A stretch of 64,000 bases of DNA from Stagnimonas sp965279705 (GCA_965279705.1 OZ257257.1:2480001-2544000); one strand, 5' to 3'; numbered from the stretch's first letter, positions 37,810-46,867 are shown. Notes: a model not told the origin generated them from the letters alone. A program made the numbers and translations.

Positions 37810-38062
37810 AAACGCACCGCGCGCCATGTCGGTGAGCTGCACGGACGATGAGCTGCGGATCTCGCTCACCGACGGCCGCTCGCTCCTAGTTCCCCTTGCC
37901 TGGTTCCCCCGGCTCGCACACGCCTCGTCCGAAGAGCGCGCCGATTACGAACTGCTCGGCGAAGGCGACGGCATCCACTGGCCGCAAGTTGATGAAGATG
38001 TTTCGGTTGCAGGCCTGCTTTCCGGGCAGCCTTCCATCGAGTCGAAAGCGGCTCATGCCTGA
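37790..38062 (+). CDS. DUF2442 domain protein
   Basis: This 90-residue protein has the DUF2442 core: DDELRISLTDGRSLLVPLAWFPRL and YELLGEGDGIHWPQVDEDVSV. Such proteins often follow DUF4160 proteins and may act as an antitoxin or partner. ATG at 37790 lies inside the end of the DUF4160 reading and has GGAGG at good spacing. That argues that the two genes were translated as a pair. Confidence 0.85.
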   Translation: MISSLLKNAPRAMSVSCTDDELRISLTDGRSLLVPLAWFPRLAHASSEERADYELLGEGDGIHWPQVDEDVSVAGLLSGQPSIESKAAHA

Positions 38063-38136
38063 TGTAATGGCGCAATGAAGCGCGGTAGGGTGGTGGTTTT
38101 GACGCCTAAATAGCGTTGGACGAGAAAGGATAAAAA

Positions 38137-38652
38137 ATGCGGGTTTTCATTTTAGTATTTCTTCTTATATCCACTTCTTGGGCAAAAGCTGAAGAGGTCA
38201 GATTGAAAGGTGGAACCATAACCTTCACCGCACCAGATGGTTTTCGCTCTCAGTCGCGAGAAGAAATTGCTCTGAAATATCCTCGTGGAAACGCGCCATC
38301 GGTTGTCTATTCAAACGCTAGTGGTGGAGTTTCCATAGCCGTAACGTTTTCTTCTACGAAAATTACCCCTGCTCAGCTCCCAGATTTGAAGGCATTTTTG
38401 GAGCAAGCGTTACCCAGGCTAATACCAAATCTTCAGTGGCTAAAACGCGAAATCATCATTTCAAACGGCACTTCTTGGGTGCATTTTGATCTTATGAGTT
38501 CAGCAATAGACACTGATATTCACAACCACATGTATTTCACGTCTCACCAAGGCGAGACGCTAGGTTTTAATTTCAACTCGACGGTCAAAGCATATTCCTC
38601 TCACCAGCAATTGCTTTCTGACAGCTTCAAAACCATACGCGTTCGCGAATAA
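38137..38652 (+). CDS. Hypothetical exported protein in AT-rich DNA
   Basis: This 171-residue product has a Sec signal peptide (MRVFILVFLLISTSWAKA). The mature part begins RLKGGTITFTAPDGFR and contains SWVHFDLMSSA and GETLGFNFNSTV, which suggests a small beta-rich domain. I do not recognise it. Its codons use far more A and T than neighbouring genes, so it was probably acquired recently. A run of A lies before the start. A REP-like inverted pair follows immediately. Confidence 0.75.
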   Translation: MRVFILVFLLISTSWAKAEEVRLKGGTITFTAPDGFRSQSREEIALKYPRGNAPSVVYSNASGGVSIAVTFSSTKITPAQLPDLKAFLEQALPRLIPNLQWLKREIIISNGTSWVHFDLMSSAIDTDIHNHMYFTSHQGETLGFNFNSTVKAYSSHQQLLSDSFKTIRVRE

Positions 38653-38661
38653 GGGAGTGGC

Positions 38662-38729
38662 GTAGCCCGGATGCAATCCGGGACTTCTCCCAACTTCCAG
38701 TAACGGCTCCCGGATTGCGTCCGGGTTAC
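38662..38729. repeat. REP-like inverted pair
   Basis: CCCGGATGCAATCCGGG (38666-38682) and CCCGGATTGCGTCCGGG (38709-38725) are each imperfect palindromes. Together with flanking GTAG and TTAC they form an inverted pair about 68 bp long (GTAGCCCGGATGCAATCCGG against its near inverse, about 20 of 22 positions). This is the pattern of repetitive extragenic palindromes in many proteobacteria. It sits between an AT-rich gene and the converging oxidoreductase gene. Confidence 0.8.
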
Positions 38730-38730
38730 T

Positions 38731-39945
38731 TCACATTCGCTTCAGCCGCTCGAATGAAAACAGCTTCGAGCAGGCGTGCGACTTGCCCTGCACCGCAGCC
38801 GTCAAAATCTCCGACCCAATCTGACTGTAGGTAATGCCATTGCCGCCATAGGCCATGGCGAACAGCACCCTCGGGCCGTGCTGCGTATGGGCGCCGAAGA
38901 ACGGTAGGCCGTCTTCGGTTTCGGCGAAGGTGCCGGCCCAGGCGAAGGCGGGTGTGAGGTCGAGATTGGGGAACAGCTTCTGCGCCTTGCGTTGCAGCGT
39001 CTTCGCTTTGGATAGCACCAGCAGATCGCGCCGCAGCGGCACATCGATGTCGTCATCCTCGCCGCCGATCAGCACGCGGTTTTCGCCGGTGCGGCGCATG
39101 TAGATGTAGGGCCGCGCGGACTCCCACACCAGCGTGTCGTCGAGGCCGCCGAGCGAGCCAGTCAAGGCATCGGTGATGTAGGCGTAGCTGCTGCGGTTGC
39201 GCGCCACTTTCTGTTGCAGATGGCGCTCGTTCTCGTAGCCGGCGGCCATCACCAGATACCTGGCGTCGATGCGGCAGCCTTCGCCGGTGGTCGCCACCAC
39301 ACCGCCGCGCTGGGTCTTGAACTCGGCGATGTCGGTGTGGTCGTGCACCTGACCGCCTGCGCGGCGCACCCGGCGCAGCAGCTTGTGCACCATTTGGTAA
39401 GGGTCCATCTCGGCCCCCACCTCGCTCAGCAGTGCGGTCGCGGCATCAATCCCGTAGCCGGCCTTGAGCGCCTCGCGCGTCAGCGTGGTCACCTTGAAAC
39501 CGTTCTGGCGACGCAACTCGCCCTCGTTCAGCAACTGCTGGCGGTGATACCAGCGGCTGGCGTAATACAGGCTTTTCATGGGCTGAAAATCGATGCCACC
39601 CAGACTGCCCGAGAGCTTCTGCAACTTGCCGATGGCCGCTGCGCAGGCGCGGTAGGCCAGCACGGCGTCAGCATCGCCATAACGCTCTCGCAAATCCTGC
39701 ATCTCGGTGTCGATTTCGTATTGCAGCAAGGCGGTGCTGGCACTGGTGCTGCCCCAGGCAACGTCGCGCTTGTCCACCACGCAGACCTTGAGGCCGGCGC
39801 TGGTCATGGCGTTGGCGATGAGCGCACCGGTGATGCCGGCACCGACGATCAGCACATCGCACTTCAAATCCTGTTGCAATCTGGGAAAAGCCGTCATCAG
39901 GCCGTTGCGGACGGCCCAGAACGGGTAGCCACTTTTGAGATTCAT
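38731..39945 (-). CDS. FAD-dependent oxidoreductase (DAO family)
   Basis: This 404-residue flavoprotein has an N-terminal FAD-binding motif CDVLIVGAGITGALIANAM, GSTSASTALLQYEID (the second dinucleotide region), a middle substrate domain and FAETEDGLPFFGAH plus YGGNGITYSQIG near the C-terminus. It resembles glycine/amine oxidase-like DadA/OrdL proteins. The substrate is unknown and no Rieske domain is attached. ATG at 39945 is taken from the conserved N-terminus. Confidence 0.88.
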   Translation of the reverse strand: MNLKSGYPFWAVRNGLMTAFPRLQQDLKCDVLIVGAGITGALIANAMTSAGLKVCVVDKRDVAWGSTSASTALLQYEIDTEMQDLRERYGDADAVLAYRACAAAIGKLQKLSGSLGGIDFQPMKSLYYASRWYHRQQLLNEGELRRQNGFKVTTLTREALKAGYGIDAATALLSEVGAEMDPYQMVHKLLRRVRRAGGQVHDHTDIAEFKTQRGGVVATTGEGCRIDARYLVMAAGYENERHLQQKVARNRSSYAYITDALTGSLGGLDDTLVWESARPYIYMRRTGENRVLIGGEDDDIDVPLRRDLLVLSKAKTLQRKAQKLFPNLDLTPAFAWAGTFAETEDGLPFFGAHTQHGPRVLFAMAYGGNGITYSQIGSEILTAAVQGKSHACSKLFSFERLKRM

Positions 39946-40051
39946 CGAATCTTTCCTGGGGGGTGAGTGGCGGCAGATTTGCACCGCAGGCTTAACGTCA
40001 GGCCGCGCGTGCTACAAGCGACCCCCGTTTCACACCGAAGCAGTGCATCTC

Positions 40052-40465
40052 ATGGCCGCAACTATCCTGATGGTTTTCAGTGCCGGCATCGTGCTGCTGC
40101 TGGGCGCGGTGCATCTGGTCTATACCTTTTCGGGGCCCATGCTCAATCCGCGCGACCCGTCGCTGCAAACCAAGATGCGCCAGGTATCGCCGGTCATCAG
40201 CACCGAAACCACCATGTGGAAAAGCTGGATCTGCTTCAACGCGAGCCACAGCATAGGGGCGCTGCTGTTCGGCTTGATCTACGGGTTTCTGGCGCTCGTG
40301 CATGCGCCGCTGCTGTTCCACTCGCCATTTCTGCTCGTCGTGGGGTTCGCCATGCTGAGCAGCTTCACGGTGCTGGCCCGGCTGTACTGGTTCAGCGTGC
40401 CTTTCGCATGCATCAGCGTGTCGCTGGCGTGCTACCTGGCCAGCATCGCCGTCTCGTTGCTGTGA
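40052..40465 (+). CDS. Conserved four-helix membrane protein
   Basis: This 137-residue protein is predicted to cross the inner membrane four times (TILMVFSAGIVLLLGAVHLV, ICFNASHSIGALLFGLIYG, LLFHSPFLLVVGFAML and ACISVSLACYLASIAV). A conserved HLVYTF and WKSWICFNASHSIG are visible. I know similar small membrane proteins in proteobacteria but no function. It is divergent from the oxidoreductase and convergent with mtgA. Confidence 0.7.
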   Translation: MAATILMVFSAGIVLLLGAVHLVYTFSGPMLNPRDPSLQTKMRQVSPVISTETTMWKSWICFNASHSIGALLFGLIYGFLALVHAPLLFHSPFLLVVGFAMLSSFTVLARLYWFSVPFACISVSLACYLASIAVSLL

Positions 40466-40469
40466 TGCG

Positions 40470-41327
40470 CTACTGAGGTTGGGGTGTTTCTGCAGGCGGC
40501 GGTGCGGGCGCTTCGATGGGTGCGTCGCGCTGCTGTTCTTCCTGCTGCAATTGCTGCTGTAGCTGCTGCTCGGGGTTTGGGCTGACGGGCTCCGAGGTTG
40601 CGGGTTGTTCAGCAGCATCGGTGTCGGCATCGGCTTCCGGCATCGGCTCGGGCTCATCAACCGGTACGCTGCGCGGGCCGTAGCCCATCTGGCGGGTGAT
40701 CCAGGCGCTGCGCTTTTGCACGTAGGGGCCGGGCTTGGTCACGCTCCACTTGCGCGGGCTGGGCAGCACGGCGGCAAGGCGTGCGGCGTCACTGACACTG
40801 AGTTTGCTGGCGGGCTTTTTGAAGAAGGCCTGCGAGGCGGCCTCCACCCCGTAGATGCCCGGCCCGAACTCGGCGATGTTGAGATAGACGGTGAGGATGC
40901 GCTGCTTGGGCCACAGCGCTTCGATCAGCACCGTATAGATCGCCTCGACACCCTTGCGGAAGTAACCGCCGCCCGACCATAGGAACAGGTTTTTTGCCGT
41001 CTGCTGGCTGATGGTGCTGGCGCCGCGCACACGCCGCCCCTTCTTCTGGTTGTTGGCGTAGGCCTTATGCATGGCCTCGATGTCGAAGCCCTCGTGCTCG
41101 AAGAACTTCTGATCTTCGCTGGCCACCACCGCGCGCCGCGCAGCATCTGGGATGTTCTCGGCCGACACCCACTGGTAGCGCACCGGCGCAGTGTCGCTGG
41201 CCAGCATGAAGGCGCTGGTGGGCGCGGGCAGCCAGCGCAGTGCGACCACCGGCAATACGAATACGGCCAAGCCCAGTGCCAACAACCACAACACGCCTCG
41301 CAGCAGGCGGTTTTTCTTGCGCTTCAT
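40470..41327 (-). CDS. mtgA: Monofunctional peptidoglycan glycosyltransferase MtgA
   Basis: MtgA polymerises lipid II into glycan strands. The 285-residue protein has one N-terminal transmembrane helix (about 9-31) and the GT51 motifs VVASEDQKFFEHEGFD (catalytic Glu), RGASTISQQTAKNLFLW and KQRILTVYLNIAEFGPGIYG. After residue about 225 it carries a 60-residue Glu/Pro/Gln-rich tail (EPMPEADADTD, then QQLQQQLQQEEQQ), which is not part of the catalytic fold. It is the last gene of the patatin-SDR-mtgA run. Confidence 0.92.
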   Translation of the reverse strand: MKRKKNRLLRGVLWLLALGLAVFVLPVVALRWLPAPTSAFMLASDTAPVRYQWVSAENIPDAARRAVVASEDQKFFEHEGFDIEAMHKAYANNQKKGRRVRGASTISQQTAKNLFLWSGGGYFRKGVEAIYTVLIEALWPKQRILTVYLNIAEFGPGIYGVEAASQAFFKKPASKLSVSDAARLAAVLPSPRKWSVTKPGPYVQKRSAWITRQMGYGPRSVPVDEPEPMPEADADTDAAEQPATSEPVSPNPEQQLQQQLQQEEQQRDAPIEAPAPPPAETPQPQ

Positions 41328-42280
41328 TTGGTGTGGGTCCAGGCGCGGATCAGTGGCGCCTGCGCGCGCACGGCGGCGCGGCCGGCCTCGATGGCCTCGG
41401 CGGCGCGGTGAAAATCCATCAGCGCAAAATCTTCGAGATGCGGCACCAGTGTGACCTCGCTCGGGTCGCCCGCCATGCGGCTGCGGGTGAGGCGGTCTTG
41501 CAGAATGTTCACGCTCGCCGCCACCACGTCGAAGAAGCCCGGATTGTCGCGGTCGCCGCTCGACAGATAGCCGGCCATCTTCTGCCAGAAGCCGCGTTCG
41601 GCGATGGGTTTGGTCTTTTCCACTTCTTCCGCTTCAGCCAGACCCGCACGCGAAAAGTGCGCGCCGACCAGCTGTGCATTGAGGTTGACGGCAATCACCA
41701 CGTCGGCCCCCAGCGCGCGGCACACCGACACCGGTACCGGGTTGACCAGACCGCCATCGAGCATCCAGCGGCCGTCGTGCTTCACGGGGGCGAACACGCC
41801 GGGCAGCGCACAGCTGGCACGTGCGGCCGATAGCACAGGCCCTTCGGTGAGCCAGATCTCGCGGCCGGTGTGCATCTCGGTCGCCACACTGGCGAAGCGC
41901 TGCTTGAGCTTGCGGATGTCGCGATTGCTGTGGTGCTGTTCGAAGTAACCAAACAGTTTTTCGCCGCGCATCATGCCGCCGGTAAACGTGATGTCGAGCA
42001 GCCGCACCACCTCGCGCACATTGAGCGTCTGCACCCAGTCGGCGAGCTTCTTGATCTCGCCCGAGACATAGATCGCGCCCACCAATGCGCCGACCGAAGT
42101 GCCGGCCACCACCTGCGGATGGATGCCCATGTCTTCGAGTTCCAGAATCACGCCGATGTGCGCCCAGCCGCGTGCCGAGCCGCTGCCGAGTGCCAGCCCC
42201 ACCACGGGATTCACCGGTGGCGGCGCCACAGTCTCGGCGGCTTTCTTCTTGCCTTTGCGGCTGGATGACGCGGGCTTCAC
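41324..42280 (-). CDS. RssA-like patatin phospholipase
   Basis: This 318-residue patatin-like hydrolase has LALGSGSARGWAHIGV (oxyanion loop), the nucleophile Ser in GTSVGALVG and the dyad Asp in MLDGGLVNPVPV. The N-terminal 30 residues are Lys/Ser/Pro-rich. It probably hydrolyses membrane lipids or acyl esters. GTG at 42280 overlaps the SDR stop as GTGA and supports translational coupling. The stop overlaps mtgA by 4 bp. Confidence 0.88.
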   Translation of the reverse strand: MKPASSSRKGKKKAAETVAPPPVNPVVGLALGSGSARGWAHIGVILELEDMGIHPQVVAGTSVGALVGAIYVSGEIKKLADWVQTLNVREVVRLLDITFTGGMMRGEKLFGYFEQHHSNRDIRKLKQRFASVATEMHTGREIWLTEGPVLSAARASCALPGVFAPVKHDGRWMLDGGLVNPVPVSVCRALGADVVIAVNLNAQLVGAHFSRAGLAEAEEVEKTKPIAERGFWQKMAGYLSSGDRDNPGFFDVVAASVNILQDRLTRSRMAGDPSEVTLVPHLEDFALMDFHRAAEAIEAGRAAVRAQAPLIRAWTHTK

Positions 42281-43095
42281 TGGGTGCTCTGCTCCAGCTT
42301 CTTGCGCAGCCTGGCGGCGCGATTGGCATAGAACGCCGCCAGCGTTTTCAGTGTGGGGCCGGGCAATATGGTGGTGGCGATGTGGAAGGCCAGTGCGGTG
42401 CGAATGGTGCGCCGCGCCGGGCGGGTTTCGATGGCCTCGACGATCCAGCGGGCGGCATCGGCCACTTCCATCTGCGGCAGGAATTTGTAGATGGCAGTCG
42501 GCGCGGTCATCGCGGTCTTCACCAGCGGGTAGTTGATGCTGGTGACGGCCAGGCCTTTCTCGGCCAGCTCGATGCGCAGCGACCGGCTGAAGGCATCCAC
42601 CGCCGACTTGCTGGCCAGATACGCAGCGAAGCGCGGCGTGGTCATGAGCGCGGCCACGCTCGACACATTGATGATCTGGCCACCGCGCTTTGCCAGCAGC
42701 CGTGGCAGCAAGCCCAGCGTGAGGCGCACCACGGCCAGATAGTTGAGCTGCATGGTGCGCTCGAAATCGTGCGGACGATCGAGACTCTCCAGCAGCGGCC
42801 GGCGGATGGAGCGGCCAGCGTTGTTCACCAGCACGTCGATCTCGGCGTGCGCCTTGAGCAGGGTGGCGATCAGCGCATCCACCGAATCGTTCTCGGCCAG
42901 GTTGGCGGTGTAGCAATGCGCGGTGCCACCCGCAGCGGTGATCTCGCCCTGCACGCGCTGCAACTCCTCCAGGCGACGCGCCACCAGGCAGACGATCGCG
43001 CCCTTCGCCGCCAGCTGCTTGGCGGCCTCCTCGCCGATGCCGCTCGATGCGCCGGTGATGACGATGGTCTTGCCCTGCCAGGGATCGCGTCGCAT
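42277..43095 (-). CDS. Short-chain dehydrogenase/reductase
   Basis: This 272-residue classical SDR has VITGASSGIGEEAAKQLA (nucleotide binding), NNAGRS, the active Ser in IINVSSVA and YLASK as the YxxxK motif. Substrate binding is not predictable; it is likely cytosolic. It lies upstream of the patatin gene with a 4-bp overlap, and the pair may act on lipids or membrane alcohols. It is divergent from the cyclophilin-like gene. Confidence 0.9.
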   Translation of the reverse strand: MRRDPWQGKTIVITGASSGIGEEAAKQLAAKGAIVCLVARRLEELQRVQGEITAAGGTAHCYTANLAENDSVDALIATLLKAHAEIDVLVNNAGRSIRRPLLESLDRPHDFERTMQLNYLAVVRLTLGLLPRLLAKRGGQIINVSSVAALMTTPRFAAYLASKSAVDAFSRSLRIELAEKGLAVTSINYPLVKTAMTAPTAIYKFLPQMEVADAARWIVEAIETRPARRTIRTALAFHIATTILPGPTLKTLAAFYANRAARLRKKLEQSTQ

Positions 43096-43161
43096 GACTG
43101 CACTGCTCCAGATGAAATTACGGCAATCTTCAGGCAAGCCCGCCCTTTGCGAAACCCTGCC

Positions 43162-44073
43162 ATGCGACCTGCCCTGTTCCTTGCCTTGCCGTTCGCGTTC
43201 GCAAGCTCCCTGTGCGCGGCACAGGCTGCGCCTGAGAAGCCCCGCACCAGCGCCGATATCCTGGCCGCCAGCAGTGCCGACGACTGGCGCCGCATCGACC
43301 CCGAAAACCTGCTGGTGCTTGAGCTGCCCAAGGGCAAGGTGCTGATCGAACTCGCCCCCCGCTTTGCGCCGCGGCATGTGGCCAACGTCAAGGCGCTGGC
43401 ACGCGAGCACTATTACGATGGCCTGGCAGTGCTGCGCGTGCAGGACAACTACGTCGCGCAATGGGGCGATGCCGATGCGAAGAAGCCAGTCAAGACGGCG
43501 CATAAAAACCTGCCCGCCGAATTCTTTCGCAAGCTCGACGACACGCTCGCCTTCACGCCGTTGGGCGATGCCGATGCCTATGCACCAGAGACCGGCTTCA
43601 GCGACGGCCTGCCCGCCGTGCGCGATGTGAACAAGGGCGAGGCTTGGCTGGCGCACTGCTACGCGATGGTCGGGGCCGGACGCGACATGGCGGCCGACAG
43701 CGGTGGCGGCACCGAGCTGTATGCGGTGATCGGCCATGCGCCGCGCCATCTCGACCGTAACGTCACGCTGCTGGGCCGCGTCGTGCAGGGCATCGAGCAG
43801 CTTTCGTCATTGCCGCGCGGCACCGGCGCACTGGGTTTCTACGAGAACAAGAAACAGAATGTGCCGATCCGTCGCGTGCGCGTTGCGGCCGATCTGCCTG
43901 CCGCGCAGCGGCCCGCGCTGGAAGCTCTGCGCACCGATACCGCCACCTGGACCGCGTTCGTCGATGCGCGCCGCAACCGCCGCGACGACTGGTTCATCGA
44001 ACCCACCGGCCATATCGAGGTCTGCAATGTGCCGCTGCCGATCCGCGCCGTAAAAACTGCCTCGAAAAAATAG
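43162..44073 (+). CDS. Cyclophilin-type peptidyl-prolyl isomerase, exported
   Basis: This 303-residue protein has a signal peptide (MRPALFLALPFAFASSLCAA). The cyclophilin-like domain (about 50-230) shows VLIELAPRFAPRHVANVKALA, YDGLAVLRVQDNYVAQWGD, AMVGAGRD and LLGRVVQGIEQL. It has a 70-residue C-terminal extension. It is expected in the periplasm, assisting prolyl isomerisation during folding. The gene lies 52 bp upstream of dacB, so both envelope genes may be co-expressed. Confidence 0.85.
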   Translation: MRPALFLALPFAFASSLCAAQAAPEKPRTSADILAASSADDWRRIDPENLLVLELPKGKVLIELAPRFAPRHVANVKALAREHYYDGLAVLRVQDNYVAQWGDADAKKPVKTAHKNLPAEFFRKLDDTLAFTPLGDADAYAPETGFSDGLPAVRDVNKGEAWLAHCYAMVGAGRDMAADSGGGTELYAVIGHAPRHLDRNVTLLGRVVQGIEQLSSLPRGTGALGFYENKKQNVPIRRVRVAADLPAAQRPALEALRTDTATWTAFVDARRNRRDDWFIEPTGHIEVCNVPLPIRAVKTASKK

Positions 44074-44125
44074 CCCGCAACACGCGCCAAGCCGGTACGA
44101 TGTCGCGTCTCCCCGCTCACTCTGG

Positions 44126-45577
44126 ATGCCCGTTTTGTCTCTGACTCGTTTGCTGTCCGCAGCCCTGTTGTTCGGCGCCACCTCTCTCGCCCACGCTGAT
44201 TTCCCCGCACTCGGTGCGCTCGAAGCCAGCGGCGCGCGCGTCACTGCAGTGGTGATCGACCTCGAAACCGGCAAGCCACTGGAGCGTCGCAACGCCGACC
44301 TGCGCCTGGCACCGGCCTCGGTCACCAAGCTGGTCACTGCCGCTGCCGCACTCGAAACCTGGCCAGCCGACAAGGTGTTTCTCACTCGCGTCTCGGCCAC
44401 CGGCGGCATCGGCGCCAACGGCGTGCTCGATGGCGATTTGATTCTGCACACCGAGGGTGATTCCACACTCGATCACTCAGCACTCTGGTCGCTGGCCGCA
44501 CAGATCCGCGCCGTCGGCGTGCGTCGTGTGACCGGCGAGATCAAGGTGAGCACCGCGCCTTTCGGCCCGCTCGGTTGCGAAACCAAGGACCGCTGCGACG
44601 CGCTGGAGAAAAGCAGCACCGCCTACAACGCCCCGCTCGCCGCCATCGGTGCCGACTACGGCAACTGGTGCATCGACATCAAGCCGGTCACGGTGGGCAG
44701 CCCCGCCACCATCACCGGCTGCGGCGGCATGGCGCTGCCGATCCCCATCGAGGGCACGGTCAACACCGTGGCCAGCAATGGCCGCATGACCTACTGGGCC
44801 GACCGCTTCACCGTCGCCGGCCAGGGTGACGTGCTGCGCGTCGGTGGCAATTTGCCGCAGGGCTCGCCGCAGAGCCTCTATCGCGCGATGTCCAACCCGC
44901 CACTGGGCCTCGGCATGCTGCTGCACGAAACCCTGAAAGTGGTGGGCGTGGAAGTGACCGGCAACACCCGCGTGATCGCCACGCCAGCGCCCGGCAGCAG
45001 CATCGAGATCGCCCGCGTCGATGGCCTGCTGCTGAAAGAACAGCTCGGCCGCATGCTGCGCTTCAGCAACAACTACATCGCCGATCTGCTCACGCTCAAC
45101 ATCGGCGTCGCCGCCAACGGCAAGGCCGGGCCGCTTTCAGATGGCGCACGCGCGCTCAGTGCCTACATGCAGCGCGTCGCCCCGCAAGTGCTACCCGCAC
45201 CGCTGTTCAGTGGCAGTGGGCTCACACCAGAGAATCGCCTCTCCGCCGGCGAGCTGACCGCCATGCTGGCCTCGGTGTACCGCGACCCGGTGCGCTTCCC
45301 AGCGCTCTACGGCGGCATGGTGGTTCCGCGGCAGGCACCGTTCGCCTTTTTGCGCCAGGGCAGCAAGGACTGGATGGAGCGCGTCGCACTGAAGACCGGC
45401 ACCATGAACGACCCGGTATCGGTGTGCGGTGTGGCCGGCTATTTGCGCAAGAAAGACGGCGGCTGGATGACCTTCGCCATCCTCGTCAACGGCGGTGGTG
45501 GCAACAAGCACGTACCGCTCTACAAAAGCATGGAAGCGATCCGCAAGGACATCGAGTCGATTCTGGAACGAAACTAG
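44126..45577 (+). CDS. dacB: D-alanyl-D-alanine carboxypeptidase / endopeptidase (PBP4, DacB)
   Basis: This 483-residue periplasmic penicillin-binding protein trims D-Ala and cleaves cross-links in peptidoglycan. It has a signal peptide (LLSAALLFGATSLAHA), active Ser in APASVTKLVT (SxxK), RFSNNYIADLL (SxN) and LKTGTMNDPVS (KTG). A domain inserted between SxxK and SxN (about 95-260) is typical of PBP4. A Cys-rich stretch (CETKDRC, WCIDIKP, TGCGG) may form disulfides. It is convergent with the cyclase gene. Confidence 0.93.
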   Translation: MPVLSLTRLLSAALLFGATSLAHADFPALGALEASGARVTAVVIDLETGKPLERRNADLRLAPASVTKLVTAAAALETWPADKVFLTRVSATGGIGANGVLDGDLILHTEGDSTLDHSALWSLAAQIRAVGVRRVTGEIKVSTAPFGPLGCETKDRCDALEKSSTAYNAPLAAIGADYGNWCIDIKPVTVGSPATITGCGGMALPIPIEGTVNTVASNGRMTYWADRFTVAGQGDVLRVGGNLPQGSPQSLYRAMSNPPLGLGMLLHETLKVVGVEVTGNTRVIATPAPGSSIEIARVDGLLLKEQLGRMLRFSNNYIADLLTLNIGVAANGKAGPLSDGARALSAYMQRVAPQVLPAPLFSGSGLTPENRLSAGELTAMLASVYRDPVRFPALYGGMVVPRQAPFAFLRQGSKDWMERVALKTGTMNDPVSVCGVAGYLRKKDGGWMTFAILVNGGGGNKHVPLYKSMEAIRKDIESILERN

Positions 45578-45583
45578 GACGTG

Positions 45584-46867
45584 TTACGTCAGCGCGTAAA
45601 CCTGCACCGCCTCGTCGATACCCTTCAGCACTTCATCGGGTTTCGCGGTGAAGCGTGCGGCCTCATCAGTGGGCAGTGCCGACTGCGTGCTGCGGTCGAT
45701 CAACAGCTCTCCATCGACAGCGCACTGACACAGTCTTGAGGCGAGATTGATGACCGGCCCCACCGCCACGTATTCGAGCCGCCCTGCGGCCTGAATCGCG
45801 CCCACGGTCGCCTCGCCGGTCGCGACACCAATACCAAGCCCCAGACCATGCAGGGCGAGTAGCGGCGGCAGGCGCTCCCGCAACAGCGTGGCCAGTCGCA
45901 CGGCCCGCTCGGCATGGTTTTTTTGCGCCACCGGCGCACCCAGTAACAGCAGCACACCATCGCCCGCGTGGTCTTTGACGGTGGCACCCAGCTCTGCCGC
46001 CGCCGTGCCCACCACGGCGTAGTACTGCTCCAGCAGATCAACCACCACCGGCGTCTCACGCGCCTGAGTGAAGGCCGTGAACCCGCGTAGATCGCAGAAC
46101 ACCGCGCTCAGCACCCGGCGCTCGCGTTGCAGCACTTCGTCCACGCCTTTCAGCCGCACCAGCCGCGCCACATCCGGTGCCAGAAACTGGCTCATCAACT
46201 GGCCGCGCCGGCCCAGCACCATCAGATATCGTACGGCACCGAACAGGAAGATGAGCAGACCCAGGGTGATGCACACCGGCACCGAAGCCGGCTGCACCAG
46301 CAGAGCCGAAAACAGAAACGGTGCCGCAACCAGCAAGCCCCGCAAGCGAATCGCCTCCGCCGGGTCGCTGCGGCCGAACACTAGCAGCAGCATGGCGATC
46401 GTGCTCAGCAAAATGGCCGTGCCCAGCACCGGCGCAAATACCGCCCATTCAATGCTTCGCACGCGGAAGAATCCAGAAACGCCGGTGGTCGCATGGGCGG
46501 GGTCGAGCGCGAGATAACCCAGTGCCAGGCCCGCATAGATCAGCACCAGAATCTGCGCTGACAAGATCAAGCCGCGTGCAGCGCGCCGCAGGCCGCGCCG
46601 CACGGTATCGGCAATGCGCTTGGCCCATTGCATGCCGGCGAGAATCGACAAAGCCTCCAGCGCGCGTGCAACCGCTGTGACGGCGACTGATGGCGTGGCG
46701 ATTTCAATCGGCGCGAGCAGCAGGCGCACGCCCAGCACTGCGAAACACAAGGCCAGCGCGCGACTGCCGCGACCGTGCCGGTCGGTAAAGAAAAAGATCG
46801 CGCCGAGGCCGGTGGTGAAGAGACCAACGACGTGAAAGGCGGCGGCCGCAGGGGCAAGAATTTCCAT
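45584..46867 (-). CDS. Class III adenylate/guanylate cyclase, membrane-bound
   Basis: This 427-residue protein has an N-terminal membrane domain of about six helices (residues about 5-190) and a class III cyclase domain. Metal-binding Asp residues are in FCDLRGFTAFTQ and DHAGDGVLLLL. Transition-state Asn and Arg are in VINLASRLCQ, so it appears catalytically complete. Adenylate rather than guanylate specificity cannot be read safely. It is a candidate source of cyclic nucleotide for the CNB domain at 17382-18509. Confidence 0.85.
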   Translation of the reverse strand: MEILAPAAAAFHVVGLFTTGLGAIFFFTDRHGRGSRALALCFAVLGVRLLLAPIEIATPSVAVTAVARALEALSILAGMQWAKRIADTVRRGLRRAARGLILSAQILVLIYAGLALGYLALDPAHATTGVSGFFRVRSIEWAVFAPVLGTAILLSTIAMLLLVFGRSDPAEAIRLRGLLVAAPFLFSALLVQPASVPVCITLGLLIFLFGAVRYLMVLGRRGQLMSQFLAPDVARLVRLKGVDEVLQRERRVLSAVFCDLRGFTAFTQARETPVVVDLLEQYYAVVGTAAAELGATVKDHAGDGVLLLLGAPVAQKNHAERAVRLATLLRERLPPLLALHGLGLGIGVATGEATVGAIQAAGRLEYVAVGPVINLASRLCQCAVDGELLIDRSTQSALPTDEAARFTAKPDEVLKGIDEAVQVYALT

